From Eudromia elegans (taxonomy: Eukaryota; Chordata; Aves; Tinamiformes; Tinamidae): DNA of 64,000 bases. Numbering within the stretch: the stretch's first letter is position 1; each line of letters starts with the position of its first letter. The stretch covers positions 2,194,986-2,258,985 of the forward strand of contig PTEX01000055.1 in assembly GCA_003342815.1 (NCBI GenBank), read 5' to 3'. Of the stretch, positions 11,465 through 22,795 are shown piece after piece. Made by a program: the position numbers and the translations under genes. The notes under the pieces are model-generated. The model had not been told where the DNA came from, searched no databases, and saw only the letters and a program-made list of their open reading frames with translations.

Positions 11465-12139
11465 TTGACAGTTCCTTGCTCTGGCACTAATGGGCTTCGG
11501 GAGCTACCAGCGTGCTGTAATCGCCTTGGTTCAGGGCTCAGCTTGCACCTCTACAAGCACCTTCACCCCACGCTGTTAACCTCTGGTCTCCTTTATTTGG
11601 CAGCTAAGCTTGTAAATTCATGTAACCAAATAGCTGCACACTTAACTGCCAGCACGAAAGTGAACAACACATCCATCTTCCAGTGCCCAGCTAGCAGCCT
11701 AATGACATCCTTCGCTTTGCTCAGTGGTACCCTTCTAAACGTAACTACCTTTGACACTGCAAAAACAATTGTTTCAGCATTAGCACAGGCCGTGGAGCTC
11801 ATCTGGGCAGAGCGGCGAGGTCGCCTGGTGAGCTGCTGCATCAGGACTCAATCCAGCCCTGACAAGTGTCGCGTGCGGAGCAGGGAGCTCCCCACAGCCG
11901 GCTGGACGGCACCACGTGCCGCGCGTGCCGGTGCCCCGTGCTGTGCACCGTCCCCGCCACTGCGACGGGATGGATGGTTAGGTAAGTTTTTGCTCGGCCG
12001 ACAAGCTGTGCTTTGCACGCTGCAGCAGGAGCGTGCTTGCAGCAGGTTATTTTGGGCTTTCACCCAGGTCTCCTGCATGATCCTTGTCAAGTCTCTTGCA
12101 AAAGCCCTGCCTCAGTTTTGCTGCTTATGTGATGAGTGA
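11465..12139 (+). other. Longest open frame, 224 codons; coding status doubtful
   Basis: This is the longest ATG-started open frame in the window. The predicted product is rich in Ala, Leu, Ser and Cys, with a mildly hydrophobic stretch (SGLLYLAAKL, about residues 40-49) but no convincing signal peptide, membrane helix or domain. Two minus-strand frames (11593-11841 and 11848-12090) are also open over the same bases. The last part is GC-rich and runs through a perfect splice-donor motif and into a SINE-like piece, so a real transcript would more likely leave this frame by splicing at 11982. I would not annotate it as a protein. It is listed because its 3' part could be a first exon of a coding or non-coding transcript. 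Confidence 0.15.
11809..11990 (+). promoter_or_regulatory. CpG-rich pocket ending in a consensus splice donor
   Basis: Roughly 11809-11980 is CpG-dense (GGCGAGGTCGCC, GTCGCGTGCGG, GCCGCGCG). It ends at 'ggttaggtaagtttttg', where AG|GTAAGT at 11980-11987 is a full match to the vertebrate 5' splice-site consensus, giving an intron start at 11982. CpG-rich first exons followed by a strong donor are typical of vertebrate transcription starts. No TATA box is obvious. Such donors also occur by chance about once per tens of kilobases (two more at 28585 and 29096), so only the combination is suggestive. Confidence 0.35.
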
Positions 12140-12140
12140 A
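12055..12140 (+). repeat. MIR-like SINE fragment
   Basis: 'cttgtcaagtctcttgcaaa' followed by 'ccctgcctcagttttgctgc' fits the MIR core 'caagtcacttaacctc…gcctcagtttcc' in forward orientation. It is short and diverged. Confidence 0.45.
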
Positions 12141-13499
12141 GTTTCCTGAAGCAAAGCAACACCGGGAGGATAGAGGCTAACACAGTGCTCAGGAGGTGTT
12201 GAGGTTTTCTCATCTTCGTCATTCTTGCCAAAGCCTGCAGTTTGAATCCTCCAGACTCGAAATGAATTGTGGCAAGAAGAAAGTGGTCTGGTGTGGTTTC
12301 CTTTAAAAATGAGTCTCATGCAAGTGCTCTGAGTGTGTGTCCATCCCCTTCCCGTTTGTCTCCATGAGCTAATTTCAACCCAACGTGGCAGAAAGGTACA
12401 GGTCTCAAGGACAGTGCAATCCACTGGTTTTGCAAAAATAGCCAGCACGAGACCTTTCTCGTGCTTTTGCTATGGAGGAGCCTGGACTGCAAGTTCACAC
12501 TTTTTTAGGGACTTCTCATGGGAGCTCTGCTGTGGGAAACAGTTCATAGGAAACAAGGCTTTATGACTGCTGCTGCTGTAGCCACCTGTTATCAAAGGAG
12601 AAAAAGTACAGCTTTTTGTCTGCAAATAACTTAGAATTGCCCTTGGCAGAGATCTGATATGTTCCCTTCTATCCCCCAAAGCAATCACAAGCAATCAAAG
12701 CTAGGAGCACGTGAACTGGCAGGGGTGAGTGGGCATTGCTTTCCTTTATTTGCAGGCTACTTACCCCGTGTAACAGACAGTCTGAGAGCATTTCTTAATT
12801 AACCGGGTGCTGTCCTATGTGGCAGATGTACACAGCCAATGGGCATTATAAAACTGTGGTTATTACACTTTGGCTTGGGAAAGGCCCCAGCATAGTTATA
12901 TGGTTAAAGCAATAATCATGGAGAAAGGGAGAGGAGCCTGGGCCCTAGTGCCTGGTGCAAAGATTGTTTGTTATTTTTATGTTAAACACCACTGGATCTA
13001 ACCTCCATGGAGAGTGGGTGGAGGGTTACTTTGAGCTGTCTTTGAAAACAATTTGAGCAGTGCACAGCAAGATCAGAGGGAAACTGTGTTTACAAGCTAT
13101 ATCCTGGCTCCAATGCTGTAGACATCGCTCTCCTGACCCGTTGCCAAAATTAGCCTTAGCCACCAGCAGGCAGCTGGTGGCCCAAGCATGACCCATTGTA
13201 TCCGGTCATCTCTTTGGAGCTTTGGCATAGTTATACAGAAGGAGTATTTTTCCCACTTACTGAGCATCACCGCCCCTTATGTGTGCATTCATCTCCGGGC
13301 ATTCATCTCTGCAGCAGCAGCAGGAAATTTCTAAAACATTGAGCAGAACCCAGCGTCCTTAATCATGCACAGCTCCTGCTGATTTTAGCAGTAGACTTGC
13401 TTCACAGGGCAGAGCAGTAACGTGTCCCTCAAGAAGCAGATTGTCTTCTCTTTGTGAGAGAGGGTGGGGAATACACTGCTCTGCTACTTGTCTGCCTGT
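12141..13499. other. Non-coding sequence, nothing firmly recognised
   Basis: Open frames of 60-107 codons overlap on both strands near 12125-12694 and match nothing known. Around 12780-12870 the sequence has homeodomain-like TTAATTAA and a CCAAT word (CAGCCAATGGGC), which could be regulatory. A short CAG run lies near 13310. Confidence 0.4.
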
Positions 13500-13900
13500 C
13501 TGATGTTGAAGTGCACAGGCAGTTATACACAGGCCTGAGATTTAAACAGCAATAGTAGAAATGTTGCCAAGCTAGGTAATATTAATGAGTCCAGAGTGTT
13601 TGTCGATTAACCTTCCCATCCATTAAATCAAGGTTGGTTTCAGCTTTTAATTTACTCTGCATAAGCTGGAGACCCCTTTCCTTAGTGCTTTAGTGACTGA
13701 GTGAGCTCTTCCCTGCTCTAGTCTTGGCTTCGACGAGAGTGTTTGAAAATTTGCAGTGCATTAATTTTTGCCCCAGAGGAATTTTGGAGGAGGAACGGCT
13801 CTTTAGGTTGTTCTTTTGCCACAATATATTTGAAAGGGTTGGTGTCAGGGCTTTTTGTAATTGTTTAAAATATTAAATAATGCAAACTAACAAGGAAAAA
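13500..13900. promoter_or_regulatory. Putative conserved non-coding element
   Basis: This balanced-composition segment is rich in homeodomain-type words (TTAAT, ATTAAC, CATTAAATC, TGCATTAATTTTTG) and has no simple repeats or transposon signature. It resembles the deeply conserved enhancers that flank developmental genes in vertebrates. This is a look-alike judgement; conservation was not tested. Confidence 0.3.
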
Positions 13901-14189
13901 TGCATAATTTATAGGCGGGGGTGTCCCTCTGCTGTCCCTCTATTCACGTAGCTTTTTACTCCAGCAGACCAGCTTTGCATTCCCCAAGGTAGGGCCTTGC
14001 GTCCTGTCTGTGTGACTCTGTTACTCCTTCTTTCTCCTGGGAGAGAATGAATAATTTCTGCTTTCCTTCTGTTTCTCTATCTCTGCTGGCTTCTTCACCG
14101 GAAAGGAGGAAGTGAACAATGCCAGGGCTCTGCTCGCTCTTTACTTTTCTCCTTTGTTTTTTCCCTCATCACTAAAAGATGGAAGAGGG

Positions 14190-14435
14190 AAGAGACTGCA
14201 GGCACTCGATACCCACTTGTCTTCTCAATCCCGCTCTTTAATTGCTTTTGCTGGCCGGTGGCGAGATGGTCTTTTGCTTGTTATTTATTGGCTGTTTAAT
14301 TTAAACATATCACCACCAGGATCCAGAAGATCCAGTCTTAAAGCCCTTTCATATGATTTGTCTAATCGCTCTGTACATTATTTATTGCGGCTCTGGACTA
14401 TCTGGAGATCTTTTTTTCTTTTAAGCACTATGATT
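14190..14435. promoter_or_regulatory. Putative conserved non-coding element
   Basis: Contains 'ctttaattgcttttgctgg', 'ttatttattggctgtttaat', 'catatcaccaccaggatcc' and 'tgtacattatttattgcgg', dense in Hox/Fox/Sox-like words with no repeats. A 108-codon frame spans it (14112-14438), but the product is Ser/Leu-rich with no recognisable domain. It is more likely regulatory than coding. Confidence 0.3.
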
Positions 14436-14689
14436 TGATCCAAAACATCTGTAAAGAATCATGACTGACCTCCCATCTGGGCAGCAGCTCAGCTCTGTCC
14501 TGGGGCTGGGTCGTGTCAAGTGTATGAGCTGTGTTTCAAAAGCACAAAATTCCTGACGTGGTGAAATTCTTTTCTTACATATTTGTTGACACAAGGCGGG
14601 CAGGGAAGAGAAGGCAGCTATTAGGAATGCAAGAGCAAGATGCGGCATAGCTAGGCCAGAAGCGAGCGGAACATTTTGTTACGGAAACG

Positions 14690-14870
14690 GCCACGAGAAA
14701 TGCTCCTCCCTGCATTACAAAGTAATTATTTAAAGCAGGATCAATTGCTGGTCCTCCTTGCTGCTGTTGTCATTTGGATGCGGCATGTGTAAATAATATT
14801 TCCGCATGAAAGAAAACTTCCAGTGATGACAACACTCCTCTGGCCGCTTCCTGCCTCGGAAGGGAGGGAT
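14690..14870. promoter_or_regulatory. Putative conserved non-coding element
   Basis: Contains 'acaaagtaattatttaaagc', 'gtcatttggatgcggcatg' and 'gtaaataatatttccgcatg'. The mix of TAATTA, forkhead-like GTAAATA and GCAT words without simple repeats suggests an enhancer-like element. Confidence is low without an alignment. Confidence 0.3.
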
Positions 14871-15784
14871 CAGCTTTTCCGTAGAAACAGGGTCTCCTTC
14901 TGAAGACAAAGCCCAGGGACTGCGCTATATTTTTCCTCTAAAGTTTCAGATGAGTGAATTTTGATCCCTAAATGCCATCAGAGTGGCACATATGGGTCAG
15001 AATTACAAAAGAGATTAAGACACACGTGTCACTCGACTTGCAGAGATCAACGCTGGCATGAAAGCAAAAACACAGAGAGCGAATGGACAGAAGCATGTGA
15101 CTTAAAGCAAAGCCTCCTTTCCCCTGAGATCTTTATAAACAAAGCGGCGCTACATGCTTTAAAACGATTCCTCAGGACAGATTGTTTTACCTCTACGGAT
15201 ATTAGTGAGCAAATATCCTTTTCTTTTCAGCTAGTCAGTGTTCCTCCCTCCTCAGAGGGAGGGGACACATCTTTCAAGAAATTAGCTTTATTAAAAGCAC
15301 AGAGATGCAATTTTTTTTTTTTTTTTAAACTATGTTCTGCTTATACCTTTTATTTTCTCCCTCTTCATTTTTGATATTTTTTCATGGAGACCGATCCGTG
15401 CCAGACTTAGGCACCTTCAAGCTTTAGGAAAGCTCACGTGCACATCTGGACCGCAGCTCCACAGCTCCAGCTCATTGATGTTTGTTACTGTTTGTTGCTG
15501 CCTCAGGGCTCGTACAAAATGCTCTTTCTAAATATATATATATACTTATAGGCTTCCATAGAGCATCTGTGAGAGCCCGCTAGGCCTCCCTCTACAATGT
15601 GCTGTAGCCGCTGTGTTACAGGAGTACAGAGAGGAAACCTTGGGGGCGCATAGGGCCCTGAAGTCCCCAAAGAGGGACATTTTCAGTATTCTGGGCCTGG
15701 CTTTTACCTCATTGCCGTGTTAAGTCCCTGCCTCAAATGCAGAGAGCGAGTCAGGCCTTTGAGGAGCATCCCCCAAACTCAGGA
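14871..15784. other. Non-coding sequence with a poly-T tract
   Basis: A 137-codon frame (14961-15374) is open, but its last part is translated from the T16 run at 15311-15326 and the product has no known domain. A short (AT)n run lies at 15531-15544. No gene supported. Confidence 0.4.
15311..15326. repeat. Poly-T tract (16 T)
   Basis: Uninterrupted T16. Confidence 0.9.
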
Positions 15785-16830
15785 CCCCACCAGCCACCAG
15801 GACCTGCGCGCGGCTGAGGGGATTTGAATTGGTGGTTGGGGCAGGGAGGAAGGAGGGGACCCAGAGGGCAGGGCCAGGAAGCGCCGCTTCCCTCGGATAA
15901 CCAGCGGCCGAGGGGCAGGGAGAGCCCCGAGCGCGCAGCCCGGCTGCTCCAGCAATGAACAAACGGGGCCATGGCCGGCCGGCCGGTGCTTCCTCCTGGC
16001 ACATTGTTCCTGCGGCTTCCTCCGCTCGCTCCCCACATCCCACCCCTCAAAATGGGGCTGCCGGCCCCGCCGGCGCTTAACCTCTTCCCTGCCGCGCTTA
16101 ACCTCTTTCTGCCGCACAGAGCCCACGGGCTGCTTGGATGCCCGCGGGTCTGCTGGCTCTGAAAGCACCTCTGCAAAGCAGCCGGGGCACCAGCACCAGG
16201 CCTGGTGGGTGCCTCAATGCCGCGTCTTTAGCACCGACTTTGAGAGGAACCAGATTCAGAGCCAAGGCCTGTGGGCGAGCAGATCGCGGCGCTGTGTCCT
16301 AGAGCCAGCGCAGAGCCGCTCTGCTCCGGCAGACACCGTTCCGTGCCCCCCTTGCAGCAGGGTCGGCTGCATCGCAGGTGCTTCCCTCCCCGTGAGCACC
16401 CCACGGCCCGTCTCCATGAGACCCCGGCGCCAGGATGGCTTGCGCCAGCACTCTCCCCTCTCCTCGCCTCCCCTTTCCAAGCCGCTGCTGGCTCTGGCTG
16501 TCGTTTGCCTGTTTCTCACTCATTAATGTCACAGCTATGAAAGCAGAAGGCGGCAGTGGCAAAGCTCCCCTCACCCGGGGGATTTTTGCAGGCGGACTTG
16601 GGGACAGGTTGCAGTGTCTCCCCCAAAAGGGCTGTGTCCATAGACCCGCAAGAGCTGCTGGCCTGGAGGTGTCCCGGCCTGCAGCCGGGCAGGGATCCGG
16701 GAAGCGGGGCCGGTGCTGCCGGAGCGGAGGAGCAGCTCTTCGAGGGGGGTTTCTGTTCCACAGCCCATGGATCCGGGGCCATGTGGGGTTCTGCAGCCCA
16801 TCCTGGGGCAGGAGTAAACAGGGGCTGTTT
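15785..16830. promoter_or_regulatory. CpG island, about 1 kb
   Basis: This is the most GC- and CpG-rich stretch of the window, with many CpGs (GCGCGCGG, CGGCCGAGG, CCGAGCGCGC, CCGGCCGGCCGG, CCCCGCCGGCGC) and long GC-rich runs. All six frames show long overlapping open frames (up to 185 codons at 16299-16856 minus and 172 at 16435-16953 plus). Their products are Pro/Arg/Ala/Gly-rich with no domains, the usual artefact of a stop-poor GC-rich region. It most likely marks a promoter, possibly bidirectional or of a non-coding RNA, or an orphan island with enhancer function. No TATA box or clear exon is visible, and its neighbours on both sides look like conserved non-coding elements. Confidence 0.65.
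16071..16114. repeat. Two-copy 21-22-bp tandem duplication in the CpG island
   Basis: 'cggcgcttaacctcttccct' is followed directly by 'cgcgcttaacctctttctgc'. The shared GCGCTTAACCTCTT core may be a repeated protein-binding site or plain slippage. Confidence 0.6.
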
Positions 16831-16839
16831 GCCCTGCTC

Positions 16840-17060
16840 ATGGCGAGAGGACTCATGAGCCGAAACAGTGACGTGACATTCGAAAAGCGAAGCCTCTCGA
16901 GGAGGTGTCTAATCTTTCCAATAAGGAAGCTATCTGCTAAATACCAGGTTTAACAGTGATGTAATAAGTCCATATCAAAACACAGATAATAACCCATAGC
17001 CTATGGTTTAGCAATCGGTATTTAATTAACCTATAAAGGCTTTCCTGCTTCACTTAAATT
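16840..17060. promoter_or_regulatory. Putative conserved non-coding element beside the CpG island
   Basis: Composition changes sharply from the island to AT-rich sequence with many factor-like words: 'acagtgacgtgacattcg' (CRE-like TGACGTGA), 'aacagtgatgtaataagtcc', 'gataataacccatagcc' and 'cggtatttaattaaccta'. There are no repeats. Its place at the island edge suggests a proximal regulatory element. Confidence 0.35.
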
Positions 17061-20000
17061 ACACTTCTAGCCCAAAGACTGTTTCAAGTTGCTGGGAGAG
17101 CTATCAGAGAGCTCCGCCCCATCCTTCCTCAAAATACCCTCTTCTCCTCACGTGGCTGCTCCCGTGTAGCTGTCTCCCTCCTTGGTGACTCCTCTGAAAC
17201 CCTCTGTGGTGGCTTTATCCCTTCCTTTTCATTTGATTACAAACTAAAGAAGATGCTGCAGGACTACAGAGATAGCACTGCAGAGATAGGTGAGGAGAAA
17301 TCCTGCGTTAAGCAACACTCCAGGTATTTGTCAGCCCTAAAGAGTTAAATGTGTATCCAAGCAGGGCCCAGGTTTGTCACACTGTGGACACCTATCACTG
17401 GTGAGGTTTTTAAAAGGATGGACTCACAGTTCAAGGACTGGAAGGAGGACGTAATCCTGGGCTGGGGTTTTAGGGGAGCCAGGCAGGTCTGGGAAAATGC
17501 AGTCCATAGCCGGCACGCAGGGAATGGGCAAAGGAGAAGGAGATAAACAGAGGCAAAGAACGGGAGGTGTCTGAGCAATCGTATAGGCTAAGTAAGGGAC
17601 ACAGGGACAAGTTCCAACATTTCCTGTGCCCCCATATGAGTAAAAGAGGACAGGCACAGGCTACCACACGAGGGAATAACAAAAACTTGTTAGAGAGATT
17701 ACACATTGTGATAGAAAACCTGCCCTGATTGTACATTATCATAGAAATGGAAAACATCTGCTTATCTTTCTACTGCAAACCGTGCTGGGGGACCGGGAGG
17801 CTGGGGGAACGGTGCGTGGTGTGCAAAGGGTGACACATCGCCCTGGGCCTCCGCGGGTGGCTCCTCTCACAAGCTCTGCTGGGAGCACTGGGGGAGCCAG
17901 GCTGAGCTTCCCCGCTGCCTCCGCGGGGATCACAGCCTTGCTGGCAGGGAAGGCTTTCAGGCTTTGCACTTCAATCCTGGTGCATTTTGGCACATTTCCG
18001 GGCTCACTGAAGTGTTCTGAAGGCTTTTCTTTTCCGCAGCCAAAATCCCTCTCTGTCACAGTGTGCGTTTCCACAGGGTAGAACCAAGTGGAGACATGAT
18101 GGATTTGCAGACCCAACCTTCAGCTGAAAGGAAGTAATGTGGAATAAATTATTCTCATGCACAAGTCCTTTGCTTTCAAGGGATTTCCAATCAACCCTCA
18201 AGTTAACTCGTGTATGATGCAGCACCCTTGAAATCAGCAAAATGATGCTGCGTTCAACCCGTAGCTAGAACCTGAGGTGGGAAAGCAATGCTGTGAGAAG
18301 GGCTTCAAAGTGAGCCCATAAAGCATGGGTATATTGGCATGTCAGGAGGCACTGTAAAAGACCCAGTTCCTGTTTTCGAGTCATGAGTCAATACTGCCAT
18401 CAGAATCTCCTCGCTCACTAATTCATTACTGTGTGACGTGCTAACAGCCGCCTGCTGCTATACGCCTCTTCTCACAGTGTTAAACAAGAAGCTGGTCTTA
18501 CAGTTTAAATAAAAGCTCTTTATCTGTAGCTTTGCACTGGTAGGATGTGTGGTTTTTAGAACTTTACAAGTGGCAGGGCTGAATTGTGCAGGAAATGATT
18601 GTAACTGTTTTCTGAGGCAGGAGACGTCCTCCTTTGCTCTCTTTGTAAATCTTCAGTGATTCCTTACAGTGAAGTTGTCCTGAGAGTCTTGCAGGAGAGC
18701 ACAAGTAGACATGGTAACCAGCTTTCTGATCCTCAGAAGACCAAAACACAGTCCCTGCCTGGCTGTAGCACTGAAAATGGCAGAACAGCACTTTTATCAA
18801 CATGAGCCTCAGCTTCTCAAAACTCTTTATATGCTGTGCTTGAGAGACTCCTAAAAGCGGAGAGACTTTATTTACAATCACTGGATTGGAAAGGCAGATG
18901 TTTTCCTTCCTTCCTCTCTCTGATGTCTAGTCCTTGTCAGTTTAGTTAACATCCTGTGTCCATGTGAGACAGTAAATGTAGTTGCTTGGGGAATCACCAA
19001 GGGTAATGGGAGCATGCAGCTTCTGCTGCCAGTTTTTCCAGCCCTTGCATCTCTCACTGAAGAGTGGAAAATGCATCAAACTTTGTACATTGAAGGGTAT
19101 AATGACAGAGACTGGGCCAGTGGGAAGCTCAGTTTGCAGTCCAGCTCTGACTGTGAACCTGAGGGAATGGCTCAACAGGAGGTAAGAATGAAAACTGGGA
19201 AATGCTGCCAGGAGATGAACATGAGACTCACCTCCTTTCCACCTTTCAGCAACGTGGCTGTACTAGCCTTGTGCCAACGAAAAGCACAAGTGCTGAGATC
19301 TCACTTCCTAAGGGACAAAGCTTCTCCACAGGCATGTCGCAGTTACTGTATCCTTCTAGAAAATATTTGGGAGTACAGTCCAAATCCACCTCGTTTAAAT
19401 TTGAAGGTGAATGTCAGCTACTGTGTGTGGCATGCCAGAGTATTTTGGGATTTATGAAAAAAAAAAGCTTACAGATTGTTCTTAGTTTCTCCTTAAAAAG
19501 TGAATGGATTGTCTTTGGCAAACTTCTGAAGCAGCTGTGACACTGGACTAAGAAGCGTTTGTGTTAAAAGGAATATATGGATATTTGTAAAATCTGCCAG
19601 TGCAGGTACATCCGCAGATGGGGATGTAGGAGAAATGTCATCGCCACATGCACTGAGAGATGACTTGAGTTACTTTCCATTTGACCCAGTATGGCAGTGG
19701 GAATCAAAGAGAGAAAGGGGGAAGGAGGAAGTAGATGCCATGTCTTTCATGCCATGGAACCCTAGAAAGACACAGCTTAATTCCTCTGCTGGCAGTAATT
19801 AGGCTTGAGTTTGAGTAATTAAGGCTTGAGTAATTAAGTTTGAGTTTCAGATCTCAATTAAACATTACCATCAAGAGTTGATATTTTTTCACTAACAGTC
19901 ACCTCTCCTATACGTTCCTATCATTGTCTTCTGTTTTTATTTTTTTTTTCCCCATTTGCAAATCCAAGGCAAAATTTGACATTGTCCATTCACAGGAAAT

Positions 20001-20554
20001 AGGACATCACAGGTGGAAACAGCACCATTTCTGCCTCTATCTCTGGGAGTAGAGAGGCAAATATTTTGGGAGCCTGGCCAAGAGTGACTGTTTCATGGCT
20101 TATAGAGTTACTGCTAATACTCTCTTTTCTTAAGGTAGACACCAAAGGTGATGTAAAAGTGCCAAATGGTTTGTCGTCACCATTGCTAGAATTAGAAGTA
20201 ATTCAAGGGACTAATTTGGTTAATTCTCAAAACTCATCTAAAAAAAAAGTTTCATACCCCCTGATTTCCTGGTTTGGGAGTTTAGCTGAGCCTGCTAAAA
20301 CAAACTTTATGTTTAGATGTGAGAATTTATGCCAGTTGATCATTTGCTTAGGTGGCTAATCCTTACCTGAATGAGCTTTAATGCACCTGGAGCTGAACTG
20401 CAACCCAGAGGGGCTTTGCCTCTCTATTGCCATCTGGCTCTAGCCCCGAACATTTCATACTAGCCACGTCCAGCGAGAAGCACAAATATGTTGCTAGCAA
20501 ATATGGATGGATATCTGCTTGGTGACTGTATCTGTCCCCCCCCAATATTGACAG
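17061..20554. other. Non-coding sequence, nothing firmly recognised
   Basis: Overlapping open frames of 65-147 codons occur on both strands (for example 17739-18116 minus, 17782-18081 plus, 19014-19457 plus), none with a known domain or signature. A short AT-rich tandem repeat lies at 19794. No transposon recognised. Confidence 0.45.
19794..19844. repeat. Degenerate tandem repeat, AGTAATTAAGGCTTG-like unit
   Basis: Three imperfect copies of an approximately 17-bp unit built from 'gagtaatt' and 'aggcttgag'. Confidence 0.7.
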
Positions 20555-20990
20555 CTTCCAGTAACCTACACCTTATTAATTTTCTGAACTAAAACTTAGA
20601 TCCATTTCTTCATATTTATCCTTGCTTTCTGTCTTTTTCTTCTTAATTTTTATAATTAACTTCTGAATCTACCTAGGTTTTTTATGTCTGCCATATCCAA
20701 TGGCCTTTGAGTTCCACAGTTTCTCTTTGTACTGTGTGAAAATGTACTTCCTTTTGCTGCTTTTTAACTTGCAGTCTGATTTCTGTGATAACCCCACTTT
20801 TCACTTTGCAAAAAGCAGTGAGTAATATTCCCTGCTGTCTTTCTAAATAGCACTTCTGATAATCATTCTTGACACCCTCATGATTTTCCTCAATCAAGCA
20901 TCTGCTTTTTCAAACCGAGGAACCCCACATTGTTTAATATTTTCTTATCTGCCAGATATATACCTTTCACAATCATTTCATACTTTGTAA
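20555..20990 (-). mobile_element. Ancient CR1 LINE fragment, minus orientation
   Basis: Plus-strand landmarks match the reverse complement of the old amniote CR1 3' region: 'tttgagttccacagtttctc', 'tactgtgtgaaaatgtactt', 'ccttttgctgctttttaac', 'atttctgtgataacccc', then a decayed 'ctttcacaatcatttcat'. This is the same CR1 lineage and part of the element as the copy at 2.9 kb, though neither is near-identical to the other. It is 5'-truncated, strongly diverged and inactive. Confidence 0.75.
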
Positions 20991-22674
20991 AAAATCCAGG
21001 TGCCATCAAGAATTGATAAATTACCCAAGCAGAGTGATGGAAGAGTTTTGTTTTCTGACCTTGTCCCACAGGTGCCCTATTCAAGGCAGAAAGAGATGCT
21101 GTGTGATGCAGAACTGAAGTTCCTCTGGAAAATGACTGCCTTAGCGTGGCACAATGCATGGCACATTTTAGAAAGCAGCTTACACCACTAATTCCAAAAC
21201 ACAGATATCTGAGCAACTGACCTAGAATTACTAGGTGAATTAAATGTTTCTGAGCACTGTCCTTAGAGTACTCAGAAACAGTGAGATGAGAATCGGTGTT
21301 TTTAAAATAATTTTGTTCACATAAGCATGAATCATATGAAACACTTTTAAATATATGCCCAGAAATGCCCATAGCCATGTATTTTTAATTTAATTCAGAT
21401 ACTAACGTCTGTATCCAACAACATAAGACAAGGGAGGTGCTTTGGGTCTTAGATCCAGATGTGGCTGTGACAACAGCTGCACAGACTCCTCTGGCAGCAC
21501 TGACAGTCCCAGCACAACTGCTGTCATTGCACAGCCCTCAGTGGGGTAAACAAGCCTGGTCTTCCTGCACTGGCTCAGCGGCAGCAGCAGCAGCCTGAGC
21601 GAGATGCAGAGACTGTTCTCTGCTGCAAAGTTACCTCAAAAGCTGGAGGGAAGGCGTGTGTGAAATTGTTAATGTTTTACTCCTTTTGTTCTCTGAAAAG
21701 CAGAGGGAAAGGACATTGCTATTTACAACACTGCAAGCATGTTTTTTGTTGTTGTTCTTTTGGAATTTTTCTTTACATTAGAATATGCAACATGGGGAGG
21801 GTCATCCCAGAGAGCACCTGAGCCAAAGGCATAGAAAACAGCAATGGCTTGGAAGGTTTGGCAGATTGTGATATGGGGAATTCATCTAAATTGTAACTCA
21901 GTGAAAAGGTTTCTCTGCATAACTGATTGTTTCATGGAGTCAATGCAGTGGTTTCATTTCAGTGGCTTTGCTTCATTTTGTTAGTAAGGATCTGTCTTCC
22001 AAGGACCTTACAAAAATACCTTGAGAATGACATAATTAAGGTGGATAGAGACTTGAAGTATGCAACAGTTACAGACTGCTTCTTTTTATTTGTATGACAG
22101 TAAATATTTTATTTCACTTTTAAAGTGTTCAGCTTTATTTCTTCTTAAACACTCATATGGTGCTGTTTGTACATACCACTTTCCAGAGGGGGACCACACT
22201 CGGTGATTTTGCAAGGCAACAGTGGTTCATTAAAATTCTCAGCATTAAATTAGGGACTTTACCATAATCAGATGGGTAGATAGAGGATACAGGGTTTTGT
22301 TTTCAGGATTTTTTTCCACAGGCAGGTTGTTATTACTGTTTATAAGAAGTGAGATGCCATGCAAATCATAAAATCTGGATGATCACTGTGATAAAAAGAA
22401 GCAGGGAATACAATCAAGTAGAAAAAAAGCTAGTAAGACAAGTGACGAGGTCAAATTGCTTATCAAATTCCCTTTGTGTCTAGTATGACAAATTGAATCC
22501 ACCCCAATTAAAAAGGGTTTCTACATTTGAAAAATTCTTGGTTCAGACAGAAAATGCATGTAAGCATTTGAAGAAAGGTGGTCATTAAAGATTAGCAACA
22601 GAGAGCAGGAAGGAATATATGTATGTATTTTCCTTGTCAGTAAAGAATTTTCCAGTCATAAGAGTGCCTTGTGC
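20991..22674. other. Non-coding sequence, nothing recognised
   Basis: A 162-codon minus-strand frame (20890-21378) overlaps the end of the CR1 piece and has no known domain. A short CAG/CAGCGG run occurs near 21578. The remainder is AT-rich. Confidence 0.45.
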
Positions 22675-22795
22675 TGCATGCTGATCTTACAGATGGTGCT
22701 GTAAATCAGGGCTAACTCTGAAAGTGTCAGTTGAATTATCTTTGTGTAAATGGGATCTGAATTGGTCCCTAGCTGTGAAAGGCAGGGATTGCCTT
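22675..22795. repeat. Possible ancient amniote dispersed repeat
   Basis: 'gctgtaaatcagggctaact' followed by 'gtgtaaatgggatctgaat' resembles a motif I recall as dispersed in turtle, crocodile and bird genomes ('taaatcaggagtaactcc…tgtaaatgagatcagaat'). I cannot name the family. A related word pair appears at 44449-44492 and 36448-36515. Confidence 0.35.

Noticed and set aside
15720-16176. Three minus-strand frames of 107-141 codons over the same bases
   Set aside because: Three frames of one strand open together over a CpG island; a composition artefact.
16299-16953. Long overlapping open frames (185 codons minus, 172 codons plus) in the CpG island
   Set aside because: Open on both strands at once, Pro/Arg/Ala-rich, no domain; explained by stop-poor GC-rich composition.
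19014-19540. Overlapping 147- and 112-codon plus frames
   Set aside because: Two frames of the same strand open over the same bases, neither with a known domain.
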